DNA from: Capsicum annuum
Lineage: Eukaryota > Streptophyta > Magnoliopsida > Solanales > Solanaceae
Assembly (NCBI RefSeq): GCF_002878395.1
Contig: NW_025856392.1
Coordinates: 335,718 to 399,717 of the forward strand
Length of the DNA: 64,000 nt
Direction of reading: 5' to 3'
Shown: positions 1 through 10,298 of the stretch, piece after piece
Layout: the number at the start of each line of letters is the position of its first letter
Numbering within the stretch: position 1 is the stretch's first letter
Program-made: the position numbers and the translations under genes
The notes under the pieces: model-generated
The model's input: the letters and a program-made list of their open reading frames with translations, nothing else
What the model was told of the DNA's origin: nothing
Databases searched by the model: none

Positions 1-87
1 AGATCCCGCAGTATCCAGCTCATCTCCTACCACTTAAATTTCAGCTTTCAGTCACATTTTTTCAAGGGCATTTGAGTTTTTTCCATT

Positions 88-271
88 CACCCATTTGGTC
101 CATAACACGGGATTTAGGGTCCCAAAATAATAATTTGCTTTACTATTTCACAAAGTCCTCTCAAAAGATGGAATCCTCTCTCAAGAACAAACGCTAGACT
201 CCTCAAAAGAATCAAGGAGATTCAAGCTTAGTTTTCAAGAAAAATCATCAAGAACCTTCACGAATTCATCA
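88..271 (+). repeat. Left copy of 184-bp duplication at assembly gap
   Basis: This segment is repeated without a difference that I can see at 372-555, on the other side of the N run. Both copies begin CACCCATTTGGTCC and end GAATTCATCA. The identity and the position exactly against the gap suggest unmerged overlapping contig ends rather than a biological repeat. Confidence 0.9.
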
Positions 272-371
272 NNNNNNNNNNNNNNNNNNNNNNNNNNNNN
301 NNNNNNNNNNNNNNNNNNNNNNNNNNNNNNNNNNNNNNNNNNNNNNNNNNNNNNNNNNNNNNNNNNNNNNN
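272..371. other. Assembly gap of 100 N
   Basis: Exactly 100 N bases, the conventional placeholder for a gap of unknown size. It lies in the first LTR and is bordered on both sides by the same 184-bp sequence. Confidence 0.99.
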
Positions 372-555
372 CACCCATTTGGTCCATAACACGGGATTTA
401 GGGTCCCAAAATAATAATTTGCTTTACTATTTCACAAAGTCCTCTCAAAAGATGGAATCCTCTCTCAAGAACAAACGCTAGACTCCTCAAAAGAATCAAG
501 GAGATTCAAGCTTAGTTTTCAAGAAAAATCATCAAGAACCTTCACGAATTCATCA
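372..555 (+). repeat. Right copy of 184-bp duplication at assembly gap
   Basis: Same sequence as 88-271, offset by 284 bases. After this copy the LTR continues uninterrupted (AATTAAGGAATTTG), so this is the copy joined to the rest of the window. Confidence 0.9.
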
Positions 556-1236
556 ATTAAGGAATTTGTGGTGTTCATTAATGGGTATTTTCACCTATGG
601 AGTCCAAGAATCCCTTTTTCAGATTTAAATTATGGTTTTACATGATACTATGAATTATATCCATGAAACACTAATGAATTTTTATCATGTATTATGTTCC
701 CAAGAGTTTTGATTGAAAGAGCCTTTACATATTTGAAAGTTGAAATATGTTAATCAATATCTTGGTAATTTTATTTCATGTCATGATTACAATTGTTTTC
801 ACGCAAGATAGGTTAGAGTATGTTTTAAATGTTATAGTTTTTGTAACATGTTTATGCGATTCAGAGTGAATTCCCAGTTTATGATTTTGTCATATGATCG
901 TGCTATCTTATCATGTTTAAAACATCCCCATGTTAAAGTATTGATCTCCATGTTTTTTATAAATTGGCCAAGTGGTGGTTTTTGAGTAATGATTCCCTAT
1001 TATGGTTGTCAAAGCTTGCATGTTCTTATTGATATTTTCATTGTGTCCTGGGGGGTTATGAATACCCAAAAACTTAGTTGTTTACTTAGTCTCAGTATTG
1101 TTAGTATGGTTTCGAATAAGTATGAGTATTATTAGTTCAGTTAGTTACCATATCAGTCAAACTTAGATCAGTTCAGTAATCTGAGTCAGCTTAGTTGGGA
1201 GTAAGATTTAGCACTGAGTCAATGAAGGACGATGGA

Positions 1237-1400
1237 TTGCCCATCAGTTAGGCAAATTCCTTAGTAGTTGTCCCTGTATTCCAGAACTACATACCCATCA
1301 TGGGTTATGAGGAGTTACCCATTAGTTTAGGCTTGAATACCTCCTAGGGGTCACCCATCAGTTTAGGATTGACTCCGCCCAGGAATCACTCTACAGTTTT
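1237..1400 (+). repeat. Degenerate short tandem repeat in LTR
   Basis: The phrase ACCCATCAGTTTAGG or a close variant (GCCCATCAGTTAGGC, ACCCATTAGTTTAGG) recurs about every 45-60 bases. It is a worn minisatellite inside the LTR. The surrounding 1130-1230 is also rich in TCAGTTAG words. Confidence 0.4.
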
Positions 1401-2338
1401 ATCTTGATCCCATAGTTCTTCAGTAGCTTAGTGGATCCCCAAAGCCATTGTTAGAACCCGATGTATGGCACTAACACCCTTCCAACTAAGGTCATAGGTT
1501 GGACCCCAATCTACATAGAATTGCGCATGTTGGTTAGATGATAACCTCTGCAGTTTCAGTCTCAGTTCGATATTCAGTATAGAATTCAGTTTTTGGTTTG
1601 GATTGACCATAGAACACAGTTATTAGTTATTCTGTTATCATATTTTAGTATTTTAGTTTACAGACTATTTCAAAATTATGTTATACACTTGATCATGCAT
1701 TCTTAGATTTTACAGTTTTCCCTTTTTTATACATCAATCATCTTATGCTATTCAGTTAACATTTACTTCATACACATAAGCCTATGTATTTTAGCCTAAC
1801 CTCATCTTGCATACCAGTACATTCAAAGTATTGACCACATACTCATTTCTTGTACTATGATGTTTAATGTCATAGCTTTAGACACACAGTTTCCTGATCA
1901 CGCTTAGACAGTTTATCTTATCAGCATCAGCAGTGGTGAGTTCTTATGTTTCGAGGACCTATTATGCTTCTTTAAATATTTACTTTCAGTTAGTTAGTTG
2001 GATTTAGTTGGGGGCTTGTCCCATTAACTCATCAGTTTGTTTAGAGGCTTTCAGACACTTCAGACAGTAAGTTAGTTTGTCAGTCGTATCAATCAGATTT
2101 CAGTATTTCCACATATTTTCCAATTTAATGGATTAAGTTGTAAACTTTTCAAAACTTAAAACCTTATAGCTTTTTTCAGTTATTTTTGCATATGTCATTG
2201 TTATTAGTTTTATTTATTACTCACAGCAGGTACCAGCTAATGGGTTTTCTTGTGGTTACTTATGACCGTAAGCACCGTATGTCGTCCATGGTGTACTCCC
2301 AGGGCATTAGAATCTTAGGCTTTCAATCCTGAATAACT

Positions 2339-2632
2339 TTGATTACTTCACAAGCATAAGTGGCTAAAAACCCTTATCTAGGGATGTGGAAACCCTAGCA
2401 GATTAATGAAGTAGGAGAAGTGTTATTGTTATTTTGAAGTGATGCCCATGCATGCATTGTATTATCTTTACTTTAGAAGATATCTTAGCAGTTGTAAATA
2501 TTAAGACCCCGCCAAGATTTTGTCTACTCAATCCAAAAGAGGAGTAGTGACTAGGAAATGACAACTACAACACTAATTTGAAGTTTAATTATCGATTCAT
2601 GCTACTAGTTATTATCTAATTACGATGGTTGG
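2339..2632 (+). repeat. Left inverted-repeat arm, unit A
   Basis: This arm matches the reverse complement of 4008-4304 over its whole length, by eye roughly 75-80%. Shared landmarks include GGGATGTGGAAACCCT, TTGTATTATCTTTACTTTA and GAGGAGTAGTGACTAGGAAA. It directly follows the point where the minus-strand gag stops. Confidence 0.85.
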
Positions 2633-3077
2633 GCACCATGCTATGCTTCTTCTTGAACCTAAACCATTCCTCGTACATAGATTCCAATTGCAGCTTCTTG
2701 AAATTATAAATATCTTCTTTGATCTGCAACACCCAAGATACAAGAAAGAACCTATTTAAGAATTATCTGCGTAATTTATTCCACGTAATGATAGATTCTT
2801 TTTAGAGTTCCACCATCCATAAAGATGTTTCTCCAGTAAGCGGGAAGGGGAATAACCTTAGTCTAAGAGCTTGTTAATCTATCCAAGAAATGGTATATAA
2901 AGTGAAAATTCCAGTAAAATTTTCCAGATGTATGTTTGCGTCATCTGTAGGTAGTCCCACAAACACACCCTTCAAGTATAAGAGCGGGATCATAGCACTA
3001 AAGATATTAAACTTGTCATCGAGGGAAAAAATAAGAGAAACAATGGATCTAGTCTCCATTGGCTCAACATACCCCAT
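2633..3077 (-). pseudogene. Retrotransposon gag domain remnant, unit A
   Basis: Gag forms the particle that packages retrotransposon RNA. The minus-strand frame at 2874-3077 retains the N-terminal part of the plant retrotransposon gag domain: a leader like PLLYLKGVFVGLPTDDANIH followed by LENFTGIFTLYTISWID. Lower coordinates carry the remainder in shifted frames: the SLWMVELQ, SITTW-like and RSMYEEWF-like segments can be read in pieces. The protein ends abruptly where the inverted LTR arm begins. Compared with unit B's gag (125 residues open), this copy has more frameshifts. Downstream protease and polymerase are absent, so it is a dead fragment. Family assignment to Athila/Tat rests on the neighbouring tRNA-Asp-type primer site. 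Confidence 0.7.
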
Positions 3078-3530
3078 ATCTTCTTCATTATTTTTGTATG
3101 GATTCCAATATTATTATGACGGCATCACTTGAGGATGGCCTCATCTATTTCTATTCTGATTTCCATCGAGTGTTGCTCGGTGGTCTGCTTCTTATCTTTG
3201 CTCAGCTAGTTTTACCTCCATAGCTATTCATTTAGCTTTGTATAATTAGATACTTGTTCTAAAAGCACCCTCGTCTTCTAATCAATAGTATTTTTAAGTC
3301 CTTTGAGAGAAGGGGAGGCATATAATCACGAACCCCTTCAGGAATTATCTCTTTTTAGCCTTGTCATCCTACTAGGTGTTTGTAGAATCCTCTCTTATTT
3401 CGGATTCACTAGGAGAAAGGGATTGCCTCTACTTAATCTGCTAGGAATACACTGATGTATACCCAACTAAGAACAAAAACAAAAGGACCCAAAAATTGCA
3501 ACAACCTTAATTCACAACTTAACATCGTAA
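3078..3530 (-). other. Leader region between primer site and gag, unit A
   Basis: Non-coding stretch between primer site and gag on the minus strand. It is closely matched by 6090-6632 in unit B (for example the GGATAGGAATACAC-like block before the primer site). A 80-residue plus-strand frame over 2890-3132 is an antisense shadow of gag. I see no other gene here. Confidence 0.55.
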
Positions 3531-3548
3531 TCCATGACAATGGCACCA
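3531..3548 (-). promoter_or_regulatory. Primer-binding site, tRNA-Asp type, unit A
   Basis: On the minus strand it reads TGGTGCCATTGTCATGGA, a decayed form of TGGCGCCGTTGCCGGGGA, which is complementary to the 3' end of plant tRNA-Asp. That primer is typical of Athila/Tat Gypsy elements. All the differences are CG-to-TG or C-to-T/G-to-A changes. Confidence 0.75.
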
Positions 3549-3549
3549 A

Positions 3550-4806
3550 AATTTGGTAAAACCTAAGCTACAACTTTACTCTAAATATTATTTGTTCGAT
3601 GTCAAATATATTAACCTAACAAAGTTTAGGGTCGAATCCAAATGGAATACATGGAATTGTGGCTCTCAGCTGTTATAATCAATGAGAAAAATTGGTAAAG
3701 TGAATGGGAGAATTCGATTATCAATATTGAACTAGTAGCTAATAGCACTTCTCGATGTAATTTTTTATCGGTGAAAACTAGGATTATGTTCCCCCTGGCT
3801 TCTCAACTGTGTAGGATTATCGTGCTCTATTGAACCAACTCGATACCTTGCATGCAAAATTTGATAAGTTATATACCATTAACCATCTTTTGGACTGGCT
3901 AACATATTTCACCCTTTACCATTTGAGTCTCAAGATGTCGTCTTACTATCCCTTATCTTAGATCCCAGTTTAATATTACCTTTTTAGTCTCTATTTATTA
4001 GATGATAGCCAACCATCTTACTTTAAGATAATACCTAGTAGCGTGGATCGACAATTAAACTTTAAATTACTATTGTAGTTATCTTTTCCTAGTCCCTACT
4101 CCTCTGTTGGAGTAAGTAGCAATAATCTTGGTGGGATTTTATCATTTACAACTTCTAAGATAACTATTAAAGTGAAGATAATACAATTCATGTATGGTTA
4201 TCGGTTTAGAACAACAATGGCACTCCCCCCACTTTTTCAATCCTTTAGGGTTTCCACAACCCTAGCTAAGGGATTTTAGCTGCTCATGGTTGTAAAAAAA
4301 TCAACAACATCCATGATTGAAAGCACAAGATAAATCACAATTATCACAACTAAAAAACCTAAAACTTTAACTGAATTAATAAACCAAAATCAATGCAATA
4401 GAATTCTAAGTCTAAAATTGAATCTCAAAATCAAAATGTGTTTGTAAGTATCAAGAGCGCATCACTTCTACTAAAAAATATATAAGGGGTATTTATAATA
4501 CATGAGGAAACCCTAAAATAAAATCCCGGATGGAATAAAACAAAAAATGTTTGGTGGCCACTTATATGTGTCCCTATGGGGCCTAGCCTTAGGCGCATGT
4601 GCCACATGCGGCCTAAGGCTAGGCATATGTAGACACCTAAAAGTGCTAAAAAAATTCCTGCAAGTTCTACTCTCGAGATTTTGAAATTTTGGCATTTACC
4701 ATACCCACAAGCAGTCCATATGTACTATATGTGGTCTGTATGTTGACATAGGTAAGTATTGGAAGTTCTTTATCATCTCTTTTCACTCTCTGGATCCCAA
4801 TTCTGA
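3550..4806 (-). mobile_element. Truncated 5' LTR of unit A
   Basis: Begins immediately beyond the primer site and matches the LTR of unit B (6652-8200) from end to end until about 4806, where unrelated Gypsy pol sequence begins. About 300 bases at the outer end are missing relative to unit B. Confidence 0.6.
4008..4304 (+). repeat. Right inverted-repeat arm, unit A
   Basis: Lies within the unit A LTR and pairs with 2339-2632 in reverse complement. The inner end is GCCAACCATCTTACTT and the outer end TGTAAAAAAATCAAC. The arms enclose about 1.4 kb holding gag, leader, primer site and part of the LTR. Confidence 0.85.
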
Positions 4807-5213
4807 TAAATCTAACGTGGTTGTTGATGCACTTAGCAGGTTGTCCATAGGATTTTCCCTTATGTAGATAAGGAGAACCGGTAATTGGTGAAGGATATTC
4901 ATTGCTTGGCTATTCTTAGAGTTTTCCTCTTGGACTCCTAGAAAGGTGGTATAATGGTATAGAAAGTCGTTCTATCGTCTCTAGGAGCAGAAATCAAGAA
5001 GAAAAAAATGTTATATCCTATCTTGATAAAAATCAAGGATCATGTAGGTGGGTAAAGGGTGATGGTGTTTGAGATCAATGGTGATGGTACCTTGAGGTAC
5101 CAAGGGTGATTATGTGTTCCTAACATTGATGGTTTGTGACAAAGTATTTTGGCTAAGGCCTATGAATTGCACTATATTGTATATATCAATTTGATGAAAA
5201 TGTATCATGATCT
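4807..5213 (+). pseudogene. Gypsy RNase H-integrase linker fragment
   Basis: A plus-strand piece of Ty3/Gypsy pol covering the end of RNase H and the start of integrase. It opens with the signature NVVVDALSRLSIG (normally NVVADALSRLSMG), continues through a degraded linker with segments like ELVKDIHCLAI and GTLRYQG-CLCVPN, and stops near KMYHDLN, the start of the integrase zinc region. Several stops (for example TAG after GFSLM) show decay. It is oriented against the flanking gag pieces and its ends coincide with unit A's LTR on the left and a third gag copy on the right, so it is a captured or recombined fragment, not part of either unit's own pol. Confidence 0.75.
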
Positions 5214-5417
5214 AAACTGCACCATGCGAAGCTTCTTCATGAACCTGAACTATGCCTCATACATAGATTCAAACTACAGCTGCCTGAAAGTATAAATCTC
5301 ATCTTTGAGCTACAACACCCTAGATGGAGGAAAGATCATGTTCAAGAATTATCTATGTAATTCATTCCATGTAGTGATAGATGCTCGTTGAAGTTCCACC
5401 ATCCATAAAGATGCTTC
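5214..5417 (-). pseudogene. Third gag fragment (C-terminal half)
   Basis: The minus strand repeats the C-terminal part of the gag domain found at 2633-2870 and 5727-5940: a WNEL-like helix, the FLPSRVLQLKDEIYTF-like block and an ESMYEAxFRF-like end. It ends at GCACCATGC, essentially the same point where the other two gag copies stop, but here the neighbour is the Gypsy pol piece instead of an inverted LTR arm. Its upstream half has been replaced by unit B's left arm at about 5420-5432. Confidence 0.65.
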
Positions 5418-5431
5418 AATCATTAATTTTG

Positions 5432-5726
5432 TCGATTACTTCACAAGCATGAGCTGCTAAAAACCCTTAGCTAGGGTTGTGGACACCTTGGAAGATTATT
5501 GAAGTAAGGGAAGTGCTACTATACTTTTGAACCGATGCGCATGCATGCATTTTATTATCTTCACTTTAATAGATATCTTAGTAGTTGCAAACCCTAAGAT
5601 CCCACCTAGATTATTACTACTTAATCCTAAAGAGGAGTAGTGACTAGGAAAAGATAACTACAACATTAATTTGAAGTTTAATTATCGATTCATGCTAGAA
5701 GGTATTATCTAAGTAAGATGGTTTGG
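5432..5726 (+). repeat. Left inverted-repeat arm, unit B
   Basis: Pairs with the reverse complement of 7109-7403. Shared landmarks are CCCTTAGCTAGGG, GAACCGATGCGCATGCATG, TTATCTTCACTTTAATAG and CCCACCTAGATTATT. It touches the last codons of the gag frame. Confidence 0.87.
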
Positions 5727-6086
5727 CGCGATACTAAGCTTCTTTTTTAACCTGAACCATGCCTCGTACATAGATTCTATCTGCATTTTTCTAAAATTAT
5801 AAATCTCATCTTTGAGCTGCAACACCATAGATAGAAGAAAGAACATGTTCAAGAATTGTCTGCGTAATTCATTCCACGTAGTGATAGATTCTCTTTGAAG
5901 TTCCCCCATCCATAAAGATGTTTCTCCAGTAAGTGAGAAGGGGAATAAACTCAGTCTAAGAACTTCCTGATTTACCCTGGAAATGGTATATAAAGTGCAG
6001 AACCCAGTAAAATTTTCTAGATGCATGTTTGAGTCGTCTTTAGGCAATCCCGAAAACACACCCTTCAAGTATAAGAGACGGATCAT
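5709..6086 (-). pseudogene. Retrotransposon gag domain, unit B
   Basis: A 125-residue open frame with the plant retrotransposon gag domain in good shape. Visible conserved blocks in order are GLPKDDSNMHLENFTG (residues about 14-29), the LSLFPFSLTGETSLWMGEL block, SITTWNELRRQFLNMFF and the terminal ESMYEAWFRLKKKL. Gag would coat the RNA genome in the cytoplasm. The domain normally continues into a zinc knuckle and Pol, but here the frame runs only a few codons past the domain into the inverted LTR arm, so it is a C-terminally truncated gag. It is the best preserved of three gag copies in 2.6-6.1 kb. Athila/Tat membership is inferred from the tRNA-Asp-type primer site upstream. Confidence 0.82.
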
Positions 6087-6632
6087 ACAACTAAAGATAT
6101 TAAACTTTACATCGGGGGCAAAAGAAGCAGAACAATGGCTCTAGAATCTATCGGCTCAACATACCCTATATATTTTTCATCATCTTTGTATGGATACCAA
6201 TATTGGTATGATGGGATCACTTAATGACGGCCTCCCTTAGCTCTGTTCTGATTTATATCGAGTGTTGCTCGGCGATCTGCTTCTCATCTCTGCTCACTTA
6301 GCTTTGCCTCTCTATCTATCTGCTGAGTTTCTTTTGTTTCATTTTTCTCATTAGTGGCTTTTGCTAAAATCACACTATCTATTGATCAATGATATACTGA
6401 ACTCCTTTGGGAGTAGGGAGTGGCATATCATCATGAACCCCTCAGGAATGCTATCTCTTTCTGGTTTCGTCATCCTACTAGTTATTTGTAGGAGCCTCTC
6501 AAGATTTGAATTCACTGGGAGTAAGAGATTGCCTCTACTTCATGTGCTAGGCATACACCGATGTGTACAAAACTAAGAACAAAAATAGAAAACTCGGAAA
6601 CAACAAACTTAACTGACAACTCAACACTGTAA

Positions 6633-6650
6633 TCCACAATAATGGTGCCA
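6633..6650 (-). promoter_or_regulatory. Primer-binding site, tRNA-Asp type, unit B
   Basis: Minus strand reads TGGCACCATTATTGTGGA, a degraded TGGCGCCGTTGCCGGGGA. It aligns with the site in unit A at 3531-3548 and borders the LTR at 6652. Confidence 0.7.
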
Positions 6651-6651
6651 A

Positions 6652-8200
6652 AATTTGGTAATGCCTAAGCAATACCTTTACTCTACAAATTATGTGGTCG
6701 CTGTCAATTATAGAAATCCAACAATGGTTGGAGTTGAATTCCAAGTGAATACATTAAATTATGGCTCTTAGCTATTATAATCAACATTCAAAACTGGAAA
6801 AGTAAATGAGGGAATTTGAGTATCCATATCGAACTAGTAGTTAATATCACTTCTGGATGTAATCAGTTGTTGGTGAACACTAGGATTGCGTTCCCTTTGG
6901 CTTCTTAACTCCGTAGGCTTGACATGCTCTATTGAACCAACCTGATACCTTGGATGCAAAACCTAATAAGTTATGTACCATTAACTGTCTTTTAGACTGG
7001 CTAACAGATTTCACCCTTTACCTTTTGCATCTCAAGATGTCGCCTTATTAACCTTATCCTAGATCCAAGTTAACTATCACCTTTTGAGTCGCTAATTATT
7101 AGATGACAGCTAACCATCTTACTTAGATAATACCTAGCAGCCTGGATCGATAATTAAACCTCAAATTATGATTGTAGTTATCTTGTCATAGTCACTACTC
7201 CTGTTTTGGAGAAATTAGCAATAATCTAGGTGGGATTGTAACATTTGAAACCTCTAAAATAACTATTAAAGTGAAGATAATACAATTCATGCATGGGTAT
7301 CGGTTCAAAACAACAGTGGCACTTCCCCTACTTCATCAATCCTCTAAGATTTCTATAGCCCTAGCTAAGGATTTTTAGCCGCTCATGCTAGTGAAAGAAT
7401 CAACAACATTCATGATTGAAAGCATAATATAAATCATAATAATCAGAACTAGAAAACCCAAAACTTTAATTGAATTAATCAATAAAAATCAATACAAGAT
7501 AATTCCAACACTAAAATTGAATCTTAGAATCAAAATATATTTTTAAGTATCAAGAGTGCATCTCTTCTAATAAAAAACACATAAGGGGCATTTACAGTAC
7601 ATGAGGTAACCCTAAAATCAAACCCTAGATGAAAAAGGATAAAAAAAAGGTGGTTGTCCACTTATATATGTCCATATGTGGCCGGACCTTGGGCGCATGT
7701 GAAAATACGACCTAAGTCGAGGCACATGTAGACACCTAAAAGTGTCAAAAACAATTTCTACAGTCAGTATTTTGGACTTCTGTCAAATACCTTACCCACA
7801 TACATTACACATATACTACATGCGGTCTACATGTTGACATAGGTAAGTGTCAAAAGTTCCTTTTCTTCTGTTTTCACTCTCTAGATCTCAATTCTGGTGC
7901 TTACCTTAGTCTTATACAGACCACATGTTCTTTGTGTGGTCCACATTTAGAAATAGGTAAGTGTCAATCCTACTAATACTTGAAACCAAGCTTCAAATCT
8001 TCAACTTTCGTCACATGTTTTATTCACGTACATCAAAGTGTCACAAATACCCAAAATTGATTAAGGAAGTATCCAAAAACTCTATTTTTCATGTTTTAGG
8101 AACTTACCATCCAAAACCTAATTTCTTCAAACCATACCCAAAATGCACCATATCTAACAAAACAACCTAAAAGGCTTGCATATTTTCCTTATTTTAAGCA
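6652..8200 (-). mobile_element. 5' LTR of unit B
   Basis: About 1.55 kb between the primer site and the Copia remnant, close to the 1.52-1.53 kb of the LTRs of E1 and E2 in this window. The minus-strand start is TGCTTAAAATAAGG. It contains the right inverted-repeat arm. Frames at 7961-8170 and 6361-6576 are chance openings. Confidence 0.6.
7109..7403 (+). repeat. Right inverted-repeat arm, unit B
   Basis: Reverse-complement partner of 5432-5726, lying inside the unit B LTR. Ends at GAAAGAATCAAC, equivalent to the arm end in unit A. Confidence 0.87.
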
Positions 8201-9670
8201 TCGAAAGTGCTATATTTCTATAGCACATCAGTTTTGTCACACATAACAGGAACATATTCGAATGATAAATCAAAATCAACTATATGATGCATAATCCATA
8301 AAATTTTAATACCATAGTTACCAATGGCTATGTATTGAAGTTTGTTTCTTGCTATTCTATGAAATTAGGGCATCACCAAGAATCAGAAATGATCCACTAG
8401 TGCTTTTCCTATAAATTTTATCACCTATAAATTCAGCATCTGAGTAGCAAACTAATTCAAAGTTTGACGGGTGAGGGTACCAAAGTCCGATGTCTTGAGT
8501 CCCAATGAGGTAGAAAATAATTTTGTTAACGTTAGTCAAGTGGGACTCTTGTGGAGCCCACTGAAACCTTGCACATTTACCCATACTAAACATAAAGTTT
8601 GGTCAACTCATATTTAAGTAGAGTAAGGACCCAATCATTCCTCTACATGTCTTTTCACCACCATCCTTTCCAGATGTATTGAAATCCACCATGCATTGCT
8701 TGATCTATAATCCCAAGAAGAACGTGAGTTCTCCTATGAGGATCATTTCAAATATTCCCTTTATTAGATTTGCAAAATTCTCACACAAAGAAATGTCAGC
8801 GCTTCCAAAAATAATATCATTAACATAATTTGTAGAATAAGTATGTTAGAGTTTAGTTTTTAATTGAAGACAGTAGTATCAATTTTTCCTCTTTAAAAAT
8901 TATTTTTGAGCAGAAAGGCACTCAACCTCTCATACCAAGCTTTTGGAGCTTGTTTAAGACAACAGAGTTCTTTTGAAAGTTTGAAAACATGGTTTGGATA
9001 AGATTGATTTCCAAAACCAGGAGGTTGTTCAACATAAACCTGTTCATGATCGTAACCATTTAGGAAAGCACTTTTTATATCTTTTTTATATAGTTTAAAG
9101 TGTTTGAAAGCAGCAAAAGCTAATAAAATTTAAATTGATTCTAACCTTTCTATGGGAGAAAAGGTTTCATCATAGTCAATACCTTCCTGTTGAGAGTAAC
9201 CTTGAGATACGAGTTTGGCTTTATTTCGGATAACCTTACCATCCTCTCTTAGTTTATTTTTGTAGACCCATTTGGTTCTAACAATTGCACAGTTCTTGGG
9301 TCTTTCAACTAGACTCCATACTTGATTTTGTTAAAAATTCTCTAATTTTTCCTTCATGGCCTCAATCAAAGACTCATATTTGAGGGCCTCATCAACTCTT
9401 TTGGGCTCGATTTGAGATACGAGTGCAACAGACACCTAAATTCTTAATTAAGCTCTCATCTGTATCTTATCATATGTGTTTCCAATAAAAAATTCATTTG
9501 GAAAGATTGTATTGTATCTCCATTCTCTTGGAATATTTATTTTTATTGTCTCATTAACACAAACTGACTCTGAATGGACTGTAGTTGACTCATCGATTGA
9601 TGATTCAAGAGTTATGTCTGCTTTGGCTCCTGACTATAGATCATTACCTATTCATCATCAAGACTCAAGC
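8201..9670 (-). pseudogene. Copia reverse transcriptase and RNase H remnant (C1)
   Basis: Reverse transcriptase copies the element's RNA into DNA and RNase H removes the RNA. On the minus strand the RT start is readable near 9280-9170 as KWVYKNKLREDGKV...AKLVSQGYSQQEGIDY, the classic Copia RT opening. RNase H is open at 8357-8593: CARFQWAPQESHLTNVNKII, then GLWYPHPSNFELVCYSDAEF and RKSTSGSFLILGDALIS, with the D of YSDAEF kept. Further down, ILWIMHHIVDF and VMCDKT are recognisable before unit B truncates the gene near 8201. Frameshifts and stops occur between the blocks, including the central RT, so it cannot encode an enzyme. Confidence 0.85.
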
Positions 9671-10298
9671 TCATAGAAGAGTAATTAGTTCATTAGGTAA
9701 AATATGCCCTGATTTTAAAACGTATAAAGTCCATTTATTATAGGCTCTATAAGAATTACTAGTGGGAGAGTACCCAAGAAAAGTACCTTTCTTACTTTAT
9801 GGGTCAAACTTCCCTAAGTTATTCTTACTATTATTGTGGATGACGCATTTCCATCAAAAAGGATGAAAATAACACAAATTATGTTTTTCCCCTCTCCACG
9901 GCTCATAGGGAGTTTTCTTTAGAACTAGTCCGATGAAACATTTATTGAGAATTTGACATGTTGTGCTTACTGACTCTGTCCAAAAATGATTTGGTAGATT
10001 ATGTTCTAGAAACATGGTTCCTATAGTCTCTTGAAGAGATCAGTTTTCTTTTTTTCCACCACACCATTTTGTTGGGGAGAGAAAGGAAATGAAAAGTTCT
10101 GAGAGTAGCCATTTTAAGCACAATATTCCTCGAAAGATTTATTCTCAAATTCTCCTTCTTGATCACTATGATCATAGGTGATAAAATGTCCTACTTCTCT
10201 TTGTACTCTTCTAAGAAAGATCTCAAAATTAGTGAATGTTTCATGCTTATGAGCAAGAAACACTACTCAAGTAAAATGAGAATAATCAACAACAATAA
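9671..10298 (-). pseudogene. Copia integrase, C-terminal half (C1)
   Basis: The second part of the Copia integrase that inserts the DNA copy into the genome. Minus-strand pieces include VVDYSHFT just inside 10298, then the REVGHFITYDHSDQEGEFEN block with the second catalytic Asp region, FSPQQNGVVEKK with the third (PQQNGVVERK is the Copia norm), and KGTFLGYSPTSNSYRAYN near the end. Stops replace several Gln codons. The segment begins exactly at the G1 target duplication, so the N-terminal half lies at 25868-26050. Confidence 0.8.

Larger units (their letters stand above)
1..2311 (+). mobile_element. Gypsy-like LTR (left end outside window)
   Basis: This stretch has no coding capacity and reads as the 3' part of a long LTR in plus orientation. 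Its last 100 bases contain a run of the form GACCGTAAGCACCGTATG followed by a CCCAGGGCATTAGA ending, which I recognise from memory as the usual end of a Solanaceae Gypsy LTR (expected ...GGGCGTGACA, with CG decayed to TA). The next 27 bases contain TCTTAGGCTTTCAATCCTG, which resembles the tail of a tRNA-iMet primer site and start of an internal region. The element is then cut by unit A. The 5' end of the LTR lies outside the window, and the assembly gap sits inside it. Confidence 0.5.
2339..4806 (-). mobile_element. Unit A: gag-bearing Athila/Tat-like fragment with inverted LTR arm
   Basis: Read on the minus strand, the unit holds a truncated LTR (4806 down to about 3550), a primer-binding site, an untranslated leader, a gag domain and then an inverted copy of about 295 bases of its own LTR. 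There is no pol. Unit B at 5432-8200 has the same order and the same internal junctions but differs from A at many positions, so the arrangement was duplicated or amplified long ago. The outer LTR end is missing because a Gypsy pol piece abuts it at about 4806. Confidence 0.65.
5432..8200 (-). mobile_element. Unit B: gag-bearing Athila/Tat-like fragment with inverted LTR arm
   Basis: Minus-strand order is LTR (8200 to 6652), primer site (6650-6633), leader, gag (6086-5727), then the inverted LTR arm (5726-5432). The order and the gag/arm junction are the same as in unit A, about 3.1 kb away, although the two differ at many sites. The LTR starts TGCTTAAAATAAGG on the minus strand at 8200 and cuts off the Copia element C1 there. 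No polymerase and no second LTR in the expected orientation are present. Confidence 0.65.

Noticed and set aside
2890..3132. 80-residue plus-strand open frame
   Set aside because: It is the antisense of the unit A gag domain, which has clear homology on the other strand.
2339..4304. Pack-MULE interpretation of unit A with the arms as terminal inverted repeats
   Set aside because: Homology between units A and B extends well past the right arm into LTR sequence, and a tRNA-Asp-type primer site lies between arm and gag, so an LTR-element origin fits better. A 9-bp target duplication is not seen.
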